Below are positions 27,401 through 37,029 of a DNA stretch of 64,000 nucleotides, in pieces. Source of the DNA: Bacillus sp. 03113. GTDB taxonomy: Bacteria; Bacillota; Bacilli; Bacillales; Cytobacillaceae. Each line of letters opens with the position of its first letter. Position 1 is the first letter of the stretch. Made by a program: the position numbers and the translations under genes. The notes beneath the pieces are model-generated. The model was not told where the DNA came from and did not search any database. It saw only the letters and a program-made list of their open reading frames with translations. The stretch covers positions 116,256-180,255 of the forward strand of contig NZ_ML637008.1 of assembly GCF_006546985.1 (NCBI RefSeq), in the 5' to 3' direction.

Positions 27401-29095
27401 TTATACTAATTGATCAGGCAGCAAAGTTTTGGCTAATTCAATATTGTTTTTGTAATCAACAGGGATATCTACAACAACTGGTCCAACACAATTAAATGCT
27501 TCTTTTAACACTTTTTCCAAGTCTTCAGGTTTTTCAACTCGCAAGCCTTTAGCGCCCATAGATTCTGCGTATTTAACAAAATCGACTGGACCTAACTTAA
27601 CGGCTGCATCTTTTCCATATTTTTTTACTTGTTGGAAGCGAACCATGTCATAGTAGCCATCGTTCCAAATTAAATGGACAATAGGGCATTGTAAACGAAC
27701 AGCTGTTTCAAGCTCTTGACTTGAGAATAAGAAGCCGCCATCACCAGACATAGAAAGCACTTTTTCACCAGGACGTACGATAGATGCTGCAATGGCCCAA
27801 GGAAGTGCTACACCTAATGTTTGCATTCCATTAGAGAAAAGCAAACGGCGCGGTTCATAGCTGCGGAAGTAACGTGCCATGTAAATATATAGAGATCCAA
27901 CATCAACTGTAACAGTCACATTGTCGTCGATTAAAGAACGAATAGTGCTCACCAATGTGATAGGGTGTACTGTATTTTCCATGTTTGAACCAGCAGGTGC
28001 TAACTCAGGGGTGTCAATTTGTTTACGTAATTTATCAAGGAGCTGCATAGCGATTTGATCAAGCTCAAGTGTATCTAATTTTGCATTGATACGATCAATA
28101 GTAAGGGAGATGTTTCCCATCAGTTCGGTGATCGGATGGTAGTTGTTATCAATATCAGCTGGAACGTCATCCAAATGAATGATAGTTTTATCGTTTTCTT
28201 TATTCCATAAGATGGGGTCATATTCAATTGGGTCATAGCCAATAGTTACAATCAAGTCGGAATTATTTAATAATACATCCCCTGGCTGGTTGCGGAATAA
28301 ACCAACTCGGCCAAAGAAGCAATCTTCTAAGTCACGAGAAATGACTCCAGCTGCTTGGAATGTTTCAACGACAGGTACCTTTACTTTTTGTAATAGCAAA
28401 CGGAGAGAAGAGGTTACCTCTGGAGAACTCGCTCTCATACCTAATAGGAAAACGGGTAGTTTAGCATTTTTTAAATGTTGAACTAGCTTCGCAACTTCTT
28501 CTTTTGTTGCAGGACCCGTTGCTGGAAATGGGGAGGCTGGAACGGCTTTTGTATCAACATCTGGAGCAGAGATTACATCTTGTGGAATACTGACAAAAGC
28601 GGCACCTTTACGACCTTCAGTAGAGGCACGGAACGCATTAGTTACAGCTTCAGAAATATTAAGGGGATCATTAACTTCGACGCTATATTTAGAAACATGT
28701 TTCATAAATTCTGCGTTTTGTAAAGCTTGATGTGTTCGTTTTAAGCTATCTGCACGTGATACGTTTCCTCCAATAGCAACAACAGGATCTCCTTCAGCAT
28801 TTGCTGTAACTAAGCCGGTTGCTAAATTTGTTACTCCAGGTCCTGAAGTAACGAGGCATACACCAGGTTTTCCAGTTATTCGACCAATTCCGCCGGCGAT
28901 TAAAGCGGCGTTTTGTTCATGTCGGCAAACAACCACTTTAGGGCCGCGTTCTTCTAATACGTCAAACGCTTTGTCGATTTTAGCACCAGGAATTCCGAAT
29001 ACATGAGTAACCCCATTGTTAATTAAAGTATCTACTAATAGGTCGCCACCGGATACTTTTTGTGAATTAACGTTTTTTTCTTGTTCGATGATCAT
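27401..29095 (-). CDS. alsS: Acetolactate synthase, catabolic
   Basis: A 564-residue thiamine-diphosphate enzyme that condenses two pyruvates to acetolactate. The N-terminal domain has [14 protein letters not shown] and the catalytic Glu in [13 protein letters not shown]; the C-terminal domain has the ThDP motif starting [15 protein letters not shown] and ending WNDGYYD. Clustering with alsD and lack of a regulatory subunit gene mark it as the catabolic AlsS, not the biosynthetic IlvB. Start ATG 29095 has only a weak ribosome binding site (AAGGGTTGAG). Transcription starts from the promoter at 29161-29188. Confidence 0.93.
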   Translation of the reverse strand: MIIEQEKNVNSQKVSGGDLLVDTLINNGVTHVFGIPGAKIDKAFDVLEERGPKVVVCRHEQNAALIAGGIGRITGKPGVCLVTSGPGVTNLATGLVTANAEGDPVVAIGGNVSRADSLKRTHQALQNAEFMKHVSKYSVEVNDPLNISEAVTNAFRASTEGRKGAAFVSIPQDVISAPDVDTKAVPASPFPATGPATKEEVAKLVQHLKNAKLPVFLLGMRASSPEVTSSLRLLLQKVKVPVVETFQAAGVISRDLEDCFFGRVGLFRNQPGDVLLNNSDLIVTIGYDPIEYDPILWNKENDKTIIHLDDVPADIDNNYHPITELMGNISLTIDRINAKLDTLELDQIAMQLLDKLRKQIDTPELAPAGSNMENTVHPITLVSTIRSLIDDNVTVTVDVGSLYIYMARYFRSYEPRRLLFSNGMQTLGVALPWAIAASIVRPGEKVLSMSGDGGFLFSSQELETAVRLQCPIVHLIWNDGYYDMVRFQQVKKYGKDAAVKLGPVDFVKYAESMGAKGLRVEKPEDLEKVLKEAFNCVGPVVVDIPVDYKNNIELAKTLLPDQLV

Positions 29096-29160
29096 TATTT
29101 CTCAACCCTTCCCTGTACTAATAAAATTTTAAAAATTTGTATAACAGATTTATATTTCAA

Positions 29161-29377
29161 ATTATAGAACTATGTTTAATTTTATCAAGACTTCAGTGTT
29201 GGATTTCAGACTGTTATACTCTAAATTCATGTGTGTTATAATAGGGAAAGAAGTTGTTTTTATTTCATACTTTTAGTTTGAAAACGTTTGAAATTGGAAA
29301 AATGTCTATATATGTATCTTTGAAATGACTTTAAAATAAATTTTGACAAATTTAAGAACGTTTCAAAATTATAACAG
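29161..29377 (-). promoter_or_regulatory. Promoter and control region of alsS, sister of that before lctP copy 1
   Basis: Minus-strand promoter TTGATA (29188-29183), 16 bases, TATAAT (29166-29161). CTGTTATA (29211-29218) and TATAACAG (29370-29377) flank it upstream as at 19865 and 20022. A cre-like TGAAAACGTTTGAA (29279-29292, two mismatches) is in the matching position. I see no LysR-type alsR gene nearby. The remaining 29378-29719 is AT-rich with no gene. Confidence 0.65.
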
Positions 29378-29719
29378 TTGAACGATCAATGTATTTATGA
29401 TTGTTTAATAATCTTCAAACTAGAATTCCATATTCTATGTAGAGCTTAAATGAATAATTATTGTGTGATAAAAGCTACTGGATCATAAATTATGTAGATT
29501 ATGTAACAGAGGATGAATTTAATTTTTTAAGAAAAAACCTTGCACAATAGCTAAAATGTTAGGCATTGTGTCCAAGTTTTATCAATTTATCAAACAATAA
29601 TGTTACATCATATTAATAGTGTAATTTCTTTAATCCAAATGAAAACTTCATTCCTTTACATAACATTCCTTCTGTTGACAAATACTGTTAGAATCAGTAA
29701 CTTTTCGGGAGGTATAGTT

Positions 29720-31162
29720 ATGCAAAAAGGATTATCGGCATGGTCTTTGACAATGTTAGCTTTGGGGACTGTAATAGGAGGTTCATTTTTCATAGGTGCT
29801 GCAGTAGGCATTCGAACAGCAGGACCATCCATTATCATTTCATATATTTTAGGTGGTATTCTAGTATATTTCATTCTATTTGCGCTATCAGAAATGACGG
29901 TAGCAGACTCATCCCCAGGTTCTTTTAGAACCTTTGCAGAGAAGGCTTTTGGTCCAGGGCTGGGCTTTGTTGTGGGCTGGGTATATTGGACAGGACTTAT
30001 TTTGGCAATGTCAAGCGAGGCAACTGCTGTTTCCATGATCGTAAGAGGTTGGATTCCTTGGATATCCCTGCCAATATTAGGATCAATCATTATTATAGGC
30101 GTTACTCTTCTTAATTTATTAGGAGCTGAACGCTTAAGTAAGTTAGAGAGTGGTCTAGCAGCTGTAAAGCTTTTTGCGATTGTAGGATTTGTTATTTTTG
30201 GATTGGTGTTAATTGTTGGTTTAATGCCAGGTGTTCCGAGGGTTGGAGCAGGGGAGCTTACGGCTGAGCCGTTTTTTTCGGCAGGGATTGGAGGCATTGC
30301 TGGGAGTATGCTTATTGTCATGTTTACATATGCAGGTTTTGAAGTAATTGGTTTAGCTGCTTCTGAAACAAGAGACCCTCAGAAGACAGTTCCAAGAGCG
30401 ATTACGTATACGGTAATTGGATTAGTGGGGCTTTATCTTGCTGCGATAGCTGTATTGCTCCCTTTAATTCCAACCCGTAATCTTACAGAGGAAACAAGTC
30501 CTTTTGTAGCTGCACTTTCACGCTTTGGCTTTGGCTGGGCTGGAAACATCATCAATATAATATTAGTATCAGCTATTCTCTCTACGATGTTAGCAGCAAC
30601 CTTTGGCTTAGGGAGGATGATCAGATCTTTGGCAGATGAAGGACATGCTCCGTCCTGGTTAAAAGCAAAAGGAAATATTCCATATAGAGGAATTTTATTT
30701 TCGGGGATTTCGATGCTTGCTGGTCTTGGACTGGGGCTTCTTCTTCCTAAACAGGTCTATTTGTTTTTGCTAAGTTCAGGTGGTTTTGCTCTCCTATTTA
30801 CCTACGCTATCATTATCGCTACCCATTATAAGCTGCGTAAAAAAATGGAATGTAAAGGAAAGTGTCAGCTTCCTGGTTATCCTTATTCTTCCTGGTTCAC
30901 GTTCCTATGTCTAATCGCAATTATTGTTAGTATGCCGCTCGTTCCCGGTCAGGGTGCTGGTCTTGCTGCGGGATTAGCGTTAGTCGCATTATTTGCAATC
31001 ATTTATTGGGCTGTTAAATTTCGTACCCGTTCAATGGCAGCAGTATTCGCAAAGGAAAAAGTAGGGGGAAGTACGTTTGAAAAATGGCAGATGAGAACGA
31101 GTATGGAGGCTTCAGAAGAAATTTATCCTAGGAAAGATAGAGAAGAGAAAAGAAAAGAGTAA
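29720..31162 (+). CDS. Amino acid permease, APC superfamily
   Basis: A 480-residue protein with about 12 membrane segments. It begins GLSAWSLTMLALGTVIGGSF and has the APC blocks FTYAGFEVIGLAASETRDPQKTVPRA and SAILSTMLAATFGLGRMIRSLADEGHAP. Substrate is not predictable. ATG 29720 is chosen because GGGAGG lies seven bases upstream; the frame is open for 40 more codons without a ribosome binding site. A basic, charged C-terminal tail ends the protein. It is a single gene with a strong terminator. Confidence 0.82.
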   Translation: MQKGLSAWSLTMLALGTVIGGSFFIGAAVGIRTAGPSIIISYILGGILVYFILFALSEMTVADSSPGSFRTFAEKAFGPGLGFVVGWVYWTGLILAMSSEATAVSMIVRGWIPWISLPILGSIIIIGVTLLNLLGAERLSKLESGLAAVKLFAIVGFVIFGLVLIVGLMPGVPRVGAGELTAEPFFSAGIGGIAGSMLIVMFTYAGFEVIGLAASETRDPQKTVPRAITYTVIGLVGLYLAAIAVLLPLIPTRNLTEETSPFVAALSRFGFGWAGNIINIILVSAILSTMLAATFGLGRMIRSLADEGHAPSWLKAKGNIPYRGILFSGISMLAGLGLGLLLPKQVYLFLLSSGGFALLFTYAIIIATHYKLRKKMECKGKCQLPGYPYSSWFTFLCLIAIIVSMPLVPGQGAGLAAGLALVALFAIIYWAVKFRTRSMAAVFAKEKVGGSTFEKWQMRTSMEASEEIYPRKDREEKRKE

Positions 31163-31260
31163 GTACAAGTCATTAAGAATGCGTGAATGTCTAAGTAAGA
31201 GAATATGGTTAATAAGAAGAGTATCCATCTTTTTTGATCTAGTTTTTTTCAAGTGTAAGT

Positions 31261-31306
31261 AAAAACCTAACATCGACCAGGATGACTGTTAGGTTTTTGC
31301 TTTTTT
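31261..31306. terminator. Bidirectional terminator between convergent genes
   Basis: AAAAACCTAACA (31261-31272) pairs with TGTTAGGTTTTT (31287-31298), with T-runs on both strands. It separates the permease from the glycosyltransferase gene. Confidence 0.85.
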
Positions 31307-31357
31307 ATATTTTGATATTGATTAATGAGAATCGCAGTTTCTGGATATACTGACTGT

Positions 31358-32479
31358 TTAGTGTAAAAGTTGAGATTGTTGCTCAAGCTGATTTGTTGCG
31401 TGATCGATGATTGTTTTGGCGGAACAAGGTTTGTAAATCTGGTGCAGATTTTTTTTCATCATCGTCGTTAATGCCTCATTTTGTAACACTTTATGAACAT
31501 GATGAACGGTTTCTTCAATCGAATTGGAAACAAAAGAAGCACCTTTTTCTGTAAAATATTGAGCATTTTCAGCTTCTTGTCCAGGTACTGGTTTATGGAA
31601 AATTAAAGGGACTTGCAAGGCAGCAGCTTCAGTAATCGTGATCCCGCCAGGTTTTGTGATCATGCAATCGGATACAGCAAATAATTCATGTATTTTTTCA
31701 ACATACCCATATAAGAAAAAGGAGTCTGGATAGAGTATACACAGTGGAAGAAGTCTTTCGTACAAGCTTACATTCTTTCCACAAACAAGAACAATCTGAT
31801 ATGAATTTTGAAGCAGAAGCTGACAAAGTTCTTTTACATTTTTTAATACACCATGTGCCCCTGCAAGAATTGTAATTACTTTTTTTTGAGGAGACAAATG
31901 ATATTTTTGATAAATGGCTTTTTTATCAAACAGTCGTTCAAATTCAGGACGAATGGGAATACCACTTATCGTGATTTTTTGTTTGTGAATATTTTGTTGT
32001 ATTAGTGAAGTTTTGACAGATTGAGAGCTAACAAAATAATGATCAATAAACGGATTGATCCAATATGGATGCACACAATAATCGGTAATAACTGTATAAG
32101 TAGGAATGAGATACTTAGCCTTTTTGATCGTAAAAGGTGCAACATGAAGAGGAAATGTTGACAATACATAAACGGGACGGTTGTCTATTATAAGTTCCAG
32201 TAGTCTTTTACGACCAAGATATTGGGAAAAATGGGCAAGTCTTTTAGAAGGGAGCTTGTTTGTACCATAATAAAACCACTTGTAAAAAGATGACCCATAT
32301 GAAAATGTTTTAATAAATAATGATTGTGTGATATTGGAAAAGGCAGGATGGGATTCCCCAAATAGATCGGATACAACTGGTTTAAACCCATTTGTCTTAA
32401 GCTCTTCGGCAATTACATTTGCTACCTGGAGGTGACCGCTCCCATATCTAGCTGTAAGAATTAATACTGAAGGACGCAT
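31358..32479 (-). CDS. Glycosyltransferase of the MGDG synthase/UgtP family
   Basis: A 373-residue GT28-type enzyme. The N-terminus LILTARYGSGHLQVANVIAEEL matches the MGDG_synth domain, and the C-terminal half has the nucleotide-sugar site region MITKPGGITITEAAALQVPLIFHKPVPGQE. Relatives transfer glucose or galactose to diacylglycerol at the inner leaflet (UgtP) or have unknown acceptors (YkoN). It is monocistronic; AGGAGGG lies ten bases before ATG 32479. No membrane helix is seen, in keeping with a peripheral membrane enzyme. Confidence 0.8.
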   Translation of the reverse strand: MRPSVLILTARYGSGHLQVANVIAEELKTNGFKPVVSDLFGESHPAFSNITQSLFIKTFSYGSSFYKWFYYGTNKLPSKRLAHFSQYLGRKRLLELIIDNRPVYVLSTFPLHVAPFTIKKAKYLIPTYTVITDYCVHPYWINPFIDHYFVSSQSVKTSLIQQNIHKQKITISGIPIRPEFERLFDKKAIYQKYHLSPQKKVITILAGAHGVLKNVKELCQLLLQNSYQIVLVCGKNVSLYERLLPLCILYPDSFFLYGYVEKIHELFAVSDCMITKPGGITITEAAALQVPLIFHKPVPGQEAENAQYFTEKGASFVSNSIEETVHHVHKVLQNEALTTMMKKNLHQIYKPCSAKTIIDHATNQLEQQSQLLH

Positions 32480-32632
32480 TGAAAGAAAACCCTCCTATTG
32501 TCTTTTATTCAGAATAACAAAAATATTTTATGGGAATATGAACAGAAAATAAAAATTTGTAAAGAAAATAAAAATATATGATTAACTTGGATTTGAAAGT
32601 GAATGTAGTTAAAAGAATGAGAAAATATGATA

Positions 32633-32644
32633 CCAGTATACTGG
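32633..32644. promoter_or_regulatory. Perfect 12-bp palindrome upstream of the glycosyltransferase gene
   Basis: CCAGTATACTGG in the AT-rich gap between the glycosyltransferase and the TetR operon. It has the form of a repressor site; its protein is unknown. The rest of 32480-32831 shows no gene. Confidence 0.35.
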
Positions 32645-32831
32645 CAGTTTTATTTTTCAAGTTATGTATTTGCAATAAAAGTCCAGTAGGATACTAATAT
32701 GTATGCTAAAACGGTACTAAAAGTGCTGCCTTTTAATTTTTGAAAGTGAATAAGTTTTGTTTTGACACGGTAAAAAAATGCAGGAGCTTTGTGACAAAGA
32801 TTGGTGACAATCTAAATTAGAAGTTTTATAC

Positions 32832-33012
32832 TGCAATTAAGTAAACTATAAGTTTACTTAATTGCACATAAAGTGAAACTTCCATCAGTGGGGGGTTCTT
32901 TCATCCTCCTGATGGTTAGTTGAACCAATCGGGCATTAACGAGCAGTTATCCCCCACCTTCGCTTCTTTGATACTCTAAAGCTTAGAGGTGGGGTCTTAC
33001 TGCTCGTTAATG
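32832..33012. repeat. Palindrome-rich mobile-element-like repeat before the TetR gene
   Basis: Three structures in a row: arms TGCAATTAAGTAAACT (32832-32847) and AGTTTACTTAATTGCA (32851-32866), a perfect 16-3-16 repeat; CCATCAG (32882-32888) with CTGATGG (32909-32915); and CATTAACGAGCAGT (32934-32947) with ACTGCTCGTTAATG (32999-33012), enclosing CCCCACCT and AGGTGGGG. The last hairpin shares a core with 10284-10304. This looks like a transposase-free relative of an IS200/IS605 element or its guide-RNA end; that is an inference. Confidence 0.5.
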
Positions 33013-33037
33013 CGGGACAAATGAAAGGGTGTGTTAA

Positions 33038-33685
33038 ATGGGGATAAATGAGAGAAAACAGAAGGAAAAAGAAATTCGTCGAAACGATATTATTGACGCA
33101 GCTGAACGAGTTTTTTTTGCAAAGGGCTACTCAGCGGCAACAATGGATGATGTCTCGAAAGAAGCAGAGTTTAGTAAAAGAACGGTGTATGTCTATTTTA
33201 ATAGTAAGGAACAGATTTATTTTGAAATTATGCTAAGAGGCTACAGATTATTAAAGGATATGCTAGAAAAAGAATGGGAAAATAAAAGAGCTGGTGATTC
33301 ATTAAATTACATTAGGAAAATGGGACGAATCCTTTTTGATTTTAGCAAAAAATATCCAGATTATTTTGAAGCAATCGTTGAATATGAAAATGGGGAAAAG
33401 GATTTTGATAAAGGAGTCACAGATCAATCAAGGGAAGAGTGCTATACATTGGGAGAGCAAGTATTTGGATTTTTAATTTACGCATTAAAGGATGGAGTAG
33501 AGGAGGGGGGAATTCGTAGGGATTTAGATTTGAAGAATACAGCACTCATATTATGGTCATGTGTAGTTGGTGTCTTTACAATGGCAAAGAGAAAGTCTAA
33601 TTATTTTCAACATTTTCATCAAAAAAACTCTGAAGATTTAATACCTGAAGCATTTGAACTTTTAATAAGATCCATACAAAGTTAG
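33038..33685 (+). CDS. TetR/AcrR-family transcriptional regulator
   Basis: A 215-residue protein. The N-terminal helix-turn-helix is clear: IIDAAERVFFAKGYSAATMDDVSKEAEFSKRTVYVYFNSKEQIYFE. The C-terminal ligand domain is family-variable. It lies 18 bases before the Acg-like flavoprotein gene, so they form an operon and it probably regulates that gene. The palindrome-rich element ends 25 bases before its start and could supply or disturb the promoter. Confidence 0.82.
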   Translation: MGINERKQKEKEIRRNDIIDAAERVFFAKGYSAATMDDVSKEAEFSKRTVYVYFNSKEQIYFEIMLRGYRLLKDMLEKEWENKRAGDSLNYIRKMGRILFDFSKKYPDYFEAIVEYENGEKDFDKGVTDQSREECYTLGEQVFGFLIYALKDGVEEGGIRRDLDLKNTALILWSCVVGVFTMAKRKSNYFQHFHQKNSEDLIPEAFELLIRSIQS

Positions 33686-33703
33686 AGATGGGGTAGAAAC
33701 GAA

Positions 33704-34894
33704 ATGAAAAAGGTGAAAAGGAAAATGATCATCCTTACAATAACGATAGCAGTTTTACTAGTCGGAATTCTTTCAACCTTTCTTATAGCAAGTGGTATTT
33801 TTTTAACACCAAAATATTTAGAGCCATGGAAGAAAGGCTATGCACAGCAATTTGATGATCCTCGATTAAGGTTAGTATCACATGGGCTACTAGCCGCTAG
33901 TGGTCACAATATGCAGCCATGGATCATACGCCTTGATAAAGTAAATCCTAATGTATTTTACTTATATGCTGATTCAAAAAGGCTTGTTCAACAGGTGGAT
34001 CCATTTGCAAGGCAAACGCTCGTTTCTCAAGGAACTTTTTTAGAATATGTGAAGGTAGCAGGAGATGAACAGGGCTATGAAACAAGTTTGGACTTATTTC
34101 CAGATGGAGAATATGATGAACAGAAGTTGAAGGAAAGCATGGATACAAAGGCTGTAGCAAAAATTACTATAATGAAAGTAGAAAGAAAAAGTAGTGAACT
34201 TTATCCATATCTTTTTTTACCAGACACAAACAGATCTGTATACGAGAAAACACCTTTATCCAATCAACAAATCAAGCAGTTGATAGAAATGAATGATGAA
34301 GCGGATGTAAAGATAAAGATTTTTCAAGATGATTATAATAAAGAAAAACTTGGAGTGTTTGCAATAGAAGGAGCGAAAATAGAATCTAAGATTCATAGAA
34401 TCAATGAAGAGTCTGGAAAAATTTTTCGTGCTAATGAGTATCAAAAAAATAAATATCGGTATGGATTTTCCGTTGAAGGCCAGGGGATATCAGGAATGAA
34501 GAAACACATTATGCAGGGCTTACTGACGCTTATTCCTTCAATCAATAATGAAAAAGCATCTGCTGATTTATTTGTGAAGTCAACTCAAGTTGGAGTAGAC
34601 CACACTCCAGCATATGCGATGATTATGACGAAAGATAATAGCCGAAGCAGCCAGGTGAAGGCAGGAATGATCTACAGCCGTCTTGTTTTGACTGCACACA
34701 GTATGGGCTTTGTGATGCAGCCGCCTAGTCAAGTATTAGAGGAATACCCAGAAATGAGCGAGCAGTATCTTAAAATACACAAAGAATATGCCATAGATGG
34801 AGAAACAATTCAGATGTTTGTTCGCTTAGGCAAACCAACCAATGGTTCTCCGAAAAGCATGAGACAAGATGTAATGGATTTTATGCAGAAATAG
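33704..34894 (+). CDS. Membrane-anchored Acg-family FMN-binding (nitroreductase-like) protein
   Basis: A 396-residue protein with an N-terminal membrane anchor (residues about 8-30) and an outward-facing domain. The segment VSHGLLAASGHNMQPWIIRL corresponds to the flavin-binding start of the Acg/nitroreductase fold, and AHSMGFVMQPPSQVLEEYPEM to its C-terminal half. In Mycobacterium Acg binds FMN without normal nitroreductase activity, so the catalytic role is uncertain. Co-transcribed with the TetR gene; a terminator follows. Confidence 0.65.
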   Translation: MKKVKRKMIILTITIAVLLVGILSTFLIASGIFLTPKYLEPWKKGYAQQFDDPRLRLVSHGLLAASGHNMQPWIIRLDKVNPNVFYLYADSKRLVQQVDPFARQTLVSQGTFLEYVKVAGDEQGYETSLDLFPDGEYDEQKLKESMDTKAVAKITIMKVERKSSELYPYLFLPDTNRSVYEKTPLSNQQIKQLIEMNDEADVKIKIFQDDYNKEKLGVFAIEGAKIESKIHRINEESGKIFRANEYQKNKYRYGFSVEGQGISGMKKHIMQGLLTLIPSINNEKASADLFVKSTQVGVDHTPAYAMIMTKDNSRSSQVKAGMIYSRLVLTAHSMGFVMQPPSQVLEEYPEMSEQYLKIHKEYAIDGETIQMFVRLGKPTNGSPKSMRQDVMDFMQK

Positions 34895-34960
34895 CAGTTG
34901 TGTATTGAGGGGAAAATATTCTATTGAAAAACGTTTTTTAAATTAAATACAGTAATTAAA

Positions 34961-34988
34961 AATCATAGAATATCTCTATGATTTTTTT
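34961..34988 (+). terminator. Terminator after the Acg-like gene
   Basis: AATCATAGA (34961-34969) pairs with TCTATGATT (34975-34983), followed by T residues to 34988. The next 250 bases before the protease gene hold no gene; TTGACA near 35108 is a possible -35. Confidence 0.75.
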
Positions 34989-35239
34989 GTTGTTTAACAA
35001 TACTAGCTTTCATAAAAGTCCCCGTCTTTGTCAACCTAAAAATTAATTCAGGAAATGATGATATTTTCATGAAAAACATGAACATTTAACAAAATCAACA
35101 GGGGATATTGACAAATTATAGCAATCGGTGACAGTAAATGACCATGAATGTCGTTCTTTGTAGATAAAAGATTGTTCTCAATTTAAATATAGTAGAGTTA
35201 AAATGAAAGAGTAGGAAAATATTTCAAGGGGGTCTTATA

Positions 35240-36721
35240 ATGAATTTAGGAAAAAAAGTACTGGGTATAGCAGCAAGCAGTATTTTGGCATTGTCATTAT
35301 CCACTTTTACATTTAGTCAAAATACATATGCAGCCTCACAATCTTTAAGTAAAAATTATTTGATTGCTTATGGACAAGCTTTGCCAAAAGACTATCAAAA
35401 TGAAATTGAAGAAGCTGGAGGAGAAGTGGTTGCAGCTATTCCTGAAATTGGAGGGGTAGAAGTTCACTCATCGGACCCTAATTTTCTTAAACAGATAAAA
35501 CAAAATACTAAAATAGTAGCTGCCAACATTGAAAAAAATTTTAAGTTAGAACAAGAAGAGCCATCTGGTGCTGATAGTTTACCAGTCACACTAACGCCTG
35601 ATCCAGATGGCACTTATTGGAGCTATCAATGGGATATGCAGCGTTTAACTAATCAAAAAAATTCGTATGCTCTAGAAACTGGGGGCACAGAAATAGATGA
35701 AAAGGTTGAGCATAAGGCAATAGTAGGGATTATTGATTCAGGAATTGACTATGATCATCCCGACTTAAAGGCAAACTTTGTAGGCGGAAGAAACTTTGTT
35801 CCTGCTGGTGGATACTATTCAGATAATCCAGCTGAAAAAGGGGATCCTAACGATGTGCTGGATCTAAATGGCCACGGAACGCATGTAGCTGGATCCATCG
35901 CTGGAAATGGAAAAGTGAAGGGAGTCGGCCCAGATTTGGGGGTTCGTGCTTACCGAATTTTTGATGCGAATGGCAGTGCTCCAACTTCGCCAATCGTACA
36001 AGCCATTGTTGCAGCTGCAAATGATCAGGTTGATGTGATCAACATGTCTATCGGTGGTTTCGATAACTTGAAGTACTACTACGAGGGCGAGCGTTATAAC
36101 GATGTAGCAGATGTTGTGCTCTGGAAACGTGCTGTTCAATATGCTGTTAATAAGAATGTAACGGTAGTCACTGCAGCAGGTAATGAATCACTAAATTACA
36201 ATGACAAAAAATCATTAACAGATTACATGAATGAAGTGTATGGCGAATATGGAATCCTATTTAAAGGAGTTTCTATTGAAGTACCAGGTGGAACCCCAGG
36301 AGTGATAAATGTTTCTTCATCTAATTCATGGTCAACTGATAAACTAGCCTTTTATTCAAACTATGGGAATGGTTTTATTGATGTAGCAGCACCTGGAGGA
36401 GACAATGGGCCAACATACGATGCAACGTCTGATTTAAATAAACGTGATTTTACGTATCGCACATTATCTGCATGGCCTACTTATTTAGAACCGTATTTTA
36501 CTACTGTAACAGAAGGCTATGCATTCTCGCATGGGACTTCCATGGCTGCACCAAAGGTAGCTGGTATAGCAGGAGTAATTAAAGCGGCTCATCCGAATTA
36601 TACACCAGCACAAGTAAAGGCTCTTATCGCAAAGACTTCATTTGATTATGGGAAAAAAGGGAATGATCCTTTTTTTGGAGCTGGCGAAGCCAATGCGTTT
36701 AATGCTTTAATTTACAAATAG
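35240..36721 (+). CDS. Secreted subtilisin-like serine protease (S8)
   Basis: A 493-residue exported protease. Signal peptide residues 1-32 (cleavage near TYAASQ), a propeptide of roughly 80 residues, then the S8 domain with Asp166 in IIDSGIDYDHPDL, His212 in NGHGTHVAG, the oxyanion Asn in VTAAGNES and Ser434 in SHGTSMAAPK. All four catalytic elements are intact. An insert of about 35 residues after the Asn motif (KKSLTDYMNEVYGEYG region) is larger than in classical subtilisins. Start ATG 35240 follows AAGGGGG. Single gene with strong terminator. Confidence 0.9.
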   Translation: MNLGKKVLGIAASSILALSLSTFTFSQNTYAASQSLSKNYLIAYGQALPKDYQNEIEEAGGEVVAAIPEIGGVEVHSSDPNFLKQIKQNTKIVAANIEKNFKLEQEEPSGADSLPVTLTPDPDGTYWSYQWDMQRLTNQKNSYALETGGTEIDEKVEHKAIVGIIDSGIDYDHPDLKANFVGGRNFVPAGGYYSDNPAEKGDPNDVLDLNGHGTHVAGSIAGNGKVKGVGPDLGVRAYRIFDANGSAPTSPIVQAIVAAANDQVDVINMSIGGFDNLKYYYEGERYNDVADVVLWKRAVQYAVNKNVTVVTAAGNESLNYNDKKSLTDYMNEVYGEYGILFKGVSIEVPGGTPGVINVSSSNSWSTDKLAFYSNYGNGFIDVAAPGGDNGPTYDATSDLNKRDFTYRTLSAWPTYLEPYFTTVTEGYAFSHGTSMAAPKVAGIAGVIKAAHPNYTPAQVKALIAKTSFDYGKKGNDPFFGAGEANAFNALIYK

Positions 36722-36735
36722 TAAAACTTGGGTAT

Positions 36736-36779
36736 GCCCAAAAGGACCATTTTAGGTAGCTTTTGGGCAATTTTTTTTT
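36736..36779 (+). terminator. Terminator after the protease gene
   Basis: GCCCAAAAG (36736-36744) pairs with CTTTTGGGC (36760-36768), then nine T. Confidence 0.85.
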
Positions 36780-36863
36780 GCAGGGAAAAAGTTAAGTTGT
36801 ATTTAAATGGACGATTTTTTTTGAGAGATGATTATGGCTATTAGCCGTACCTCTAATTAATAT

Positions 36864-37011
36864 TTATTCAGTTCCTATTTTTACCTTTAGTTGTAAGCCA
36901 ATCGCTATGCTTGAAAGAAAAATGATCATATTAATAGGTCCTATAATATCTTCCCATAAATGTAAGGAATAAAATTTCGTGGATGAATTACTTATTAGTA
37001 AAGATTGATAC
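36864..37011 (-). pseudogene. Possible C-terminal remnant of a membrane protein
   Basis: On the minus strand about 49 codons run without a stop to TAA at 36866-36864 but lack a start codon near the beginning. The product has a hydrophobic stretch (IIGPINMIIFLSSIAIGL) ending LKVKIGTE, like the last helix and tail of a transporter. It lies directly after the YeiH-family gene in a different frame. It may be a relic or chance. Confidence 0.25.
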
Positions 37012-37029
37012 GGCTTTAGAATAAAAATA

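Noticed and set aside
29279..29292. Functional cre before alsS
   Set aside because: Two mismatches to the CcpA consensus; kept only as a part of the duplicated control region.
29600..29719. Longer N-terminus for the permease at 29720
   Set aside because: No ribosome binding site at the earlier start, while GGGAGG lies seven bases before ATG 29720.
32832..33012. CRISPR-like repeats
   Set aside because: The repeats are inverted hairpin arms, not regularly spaced direct repeats with unique spacers.
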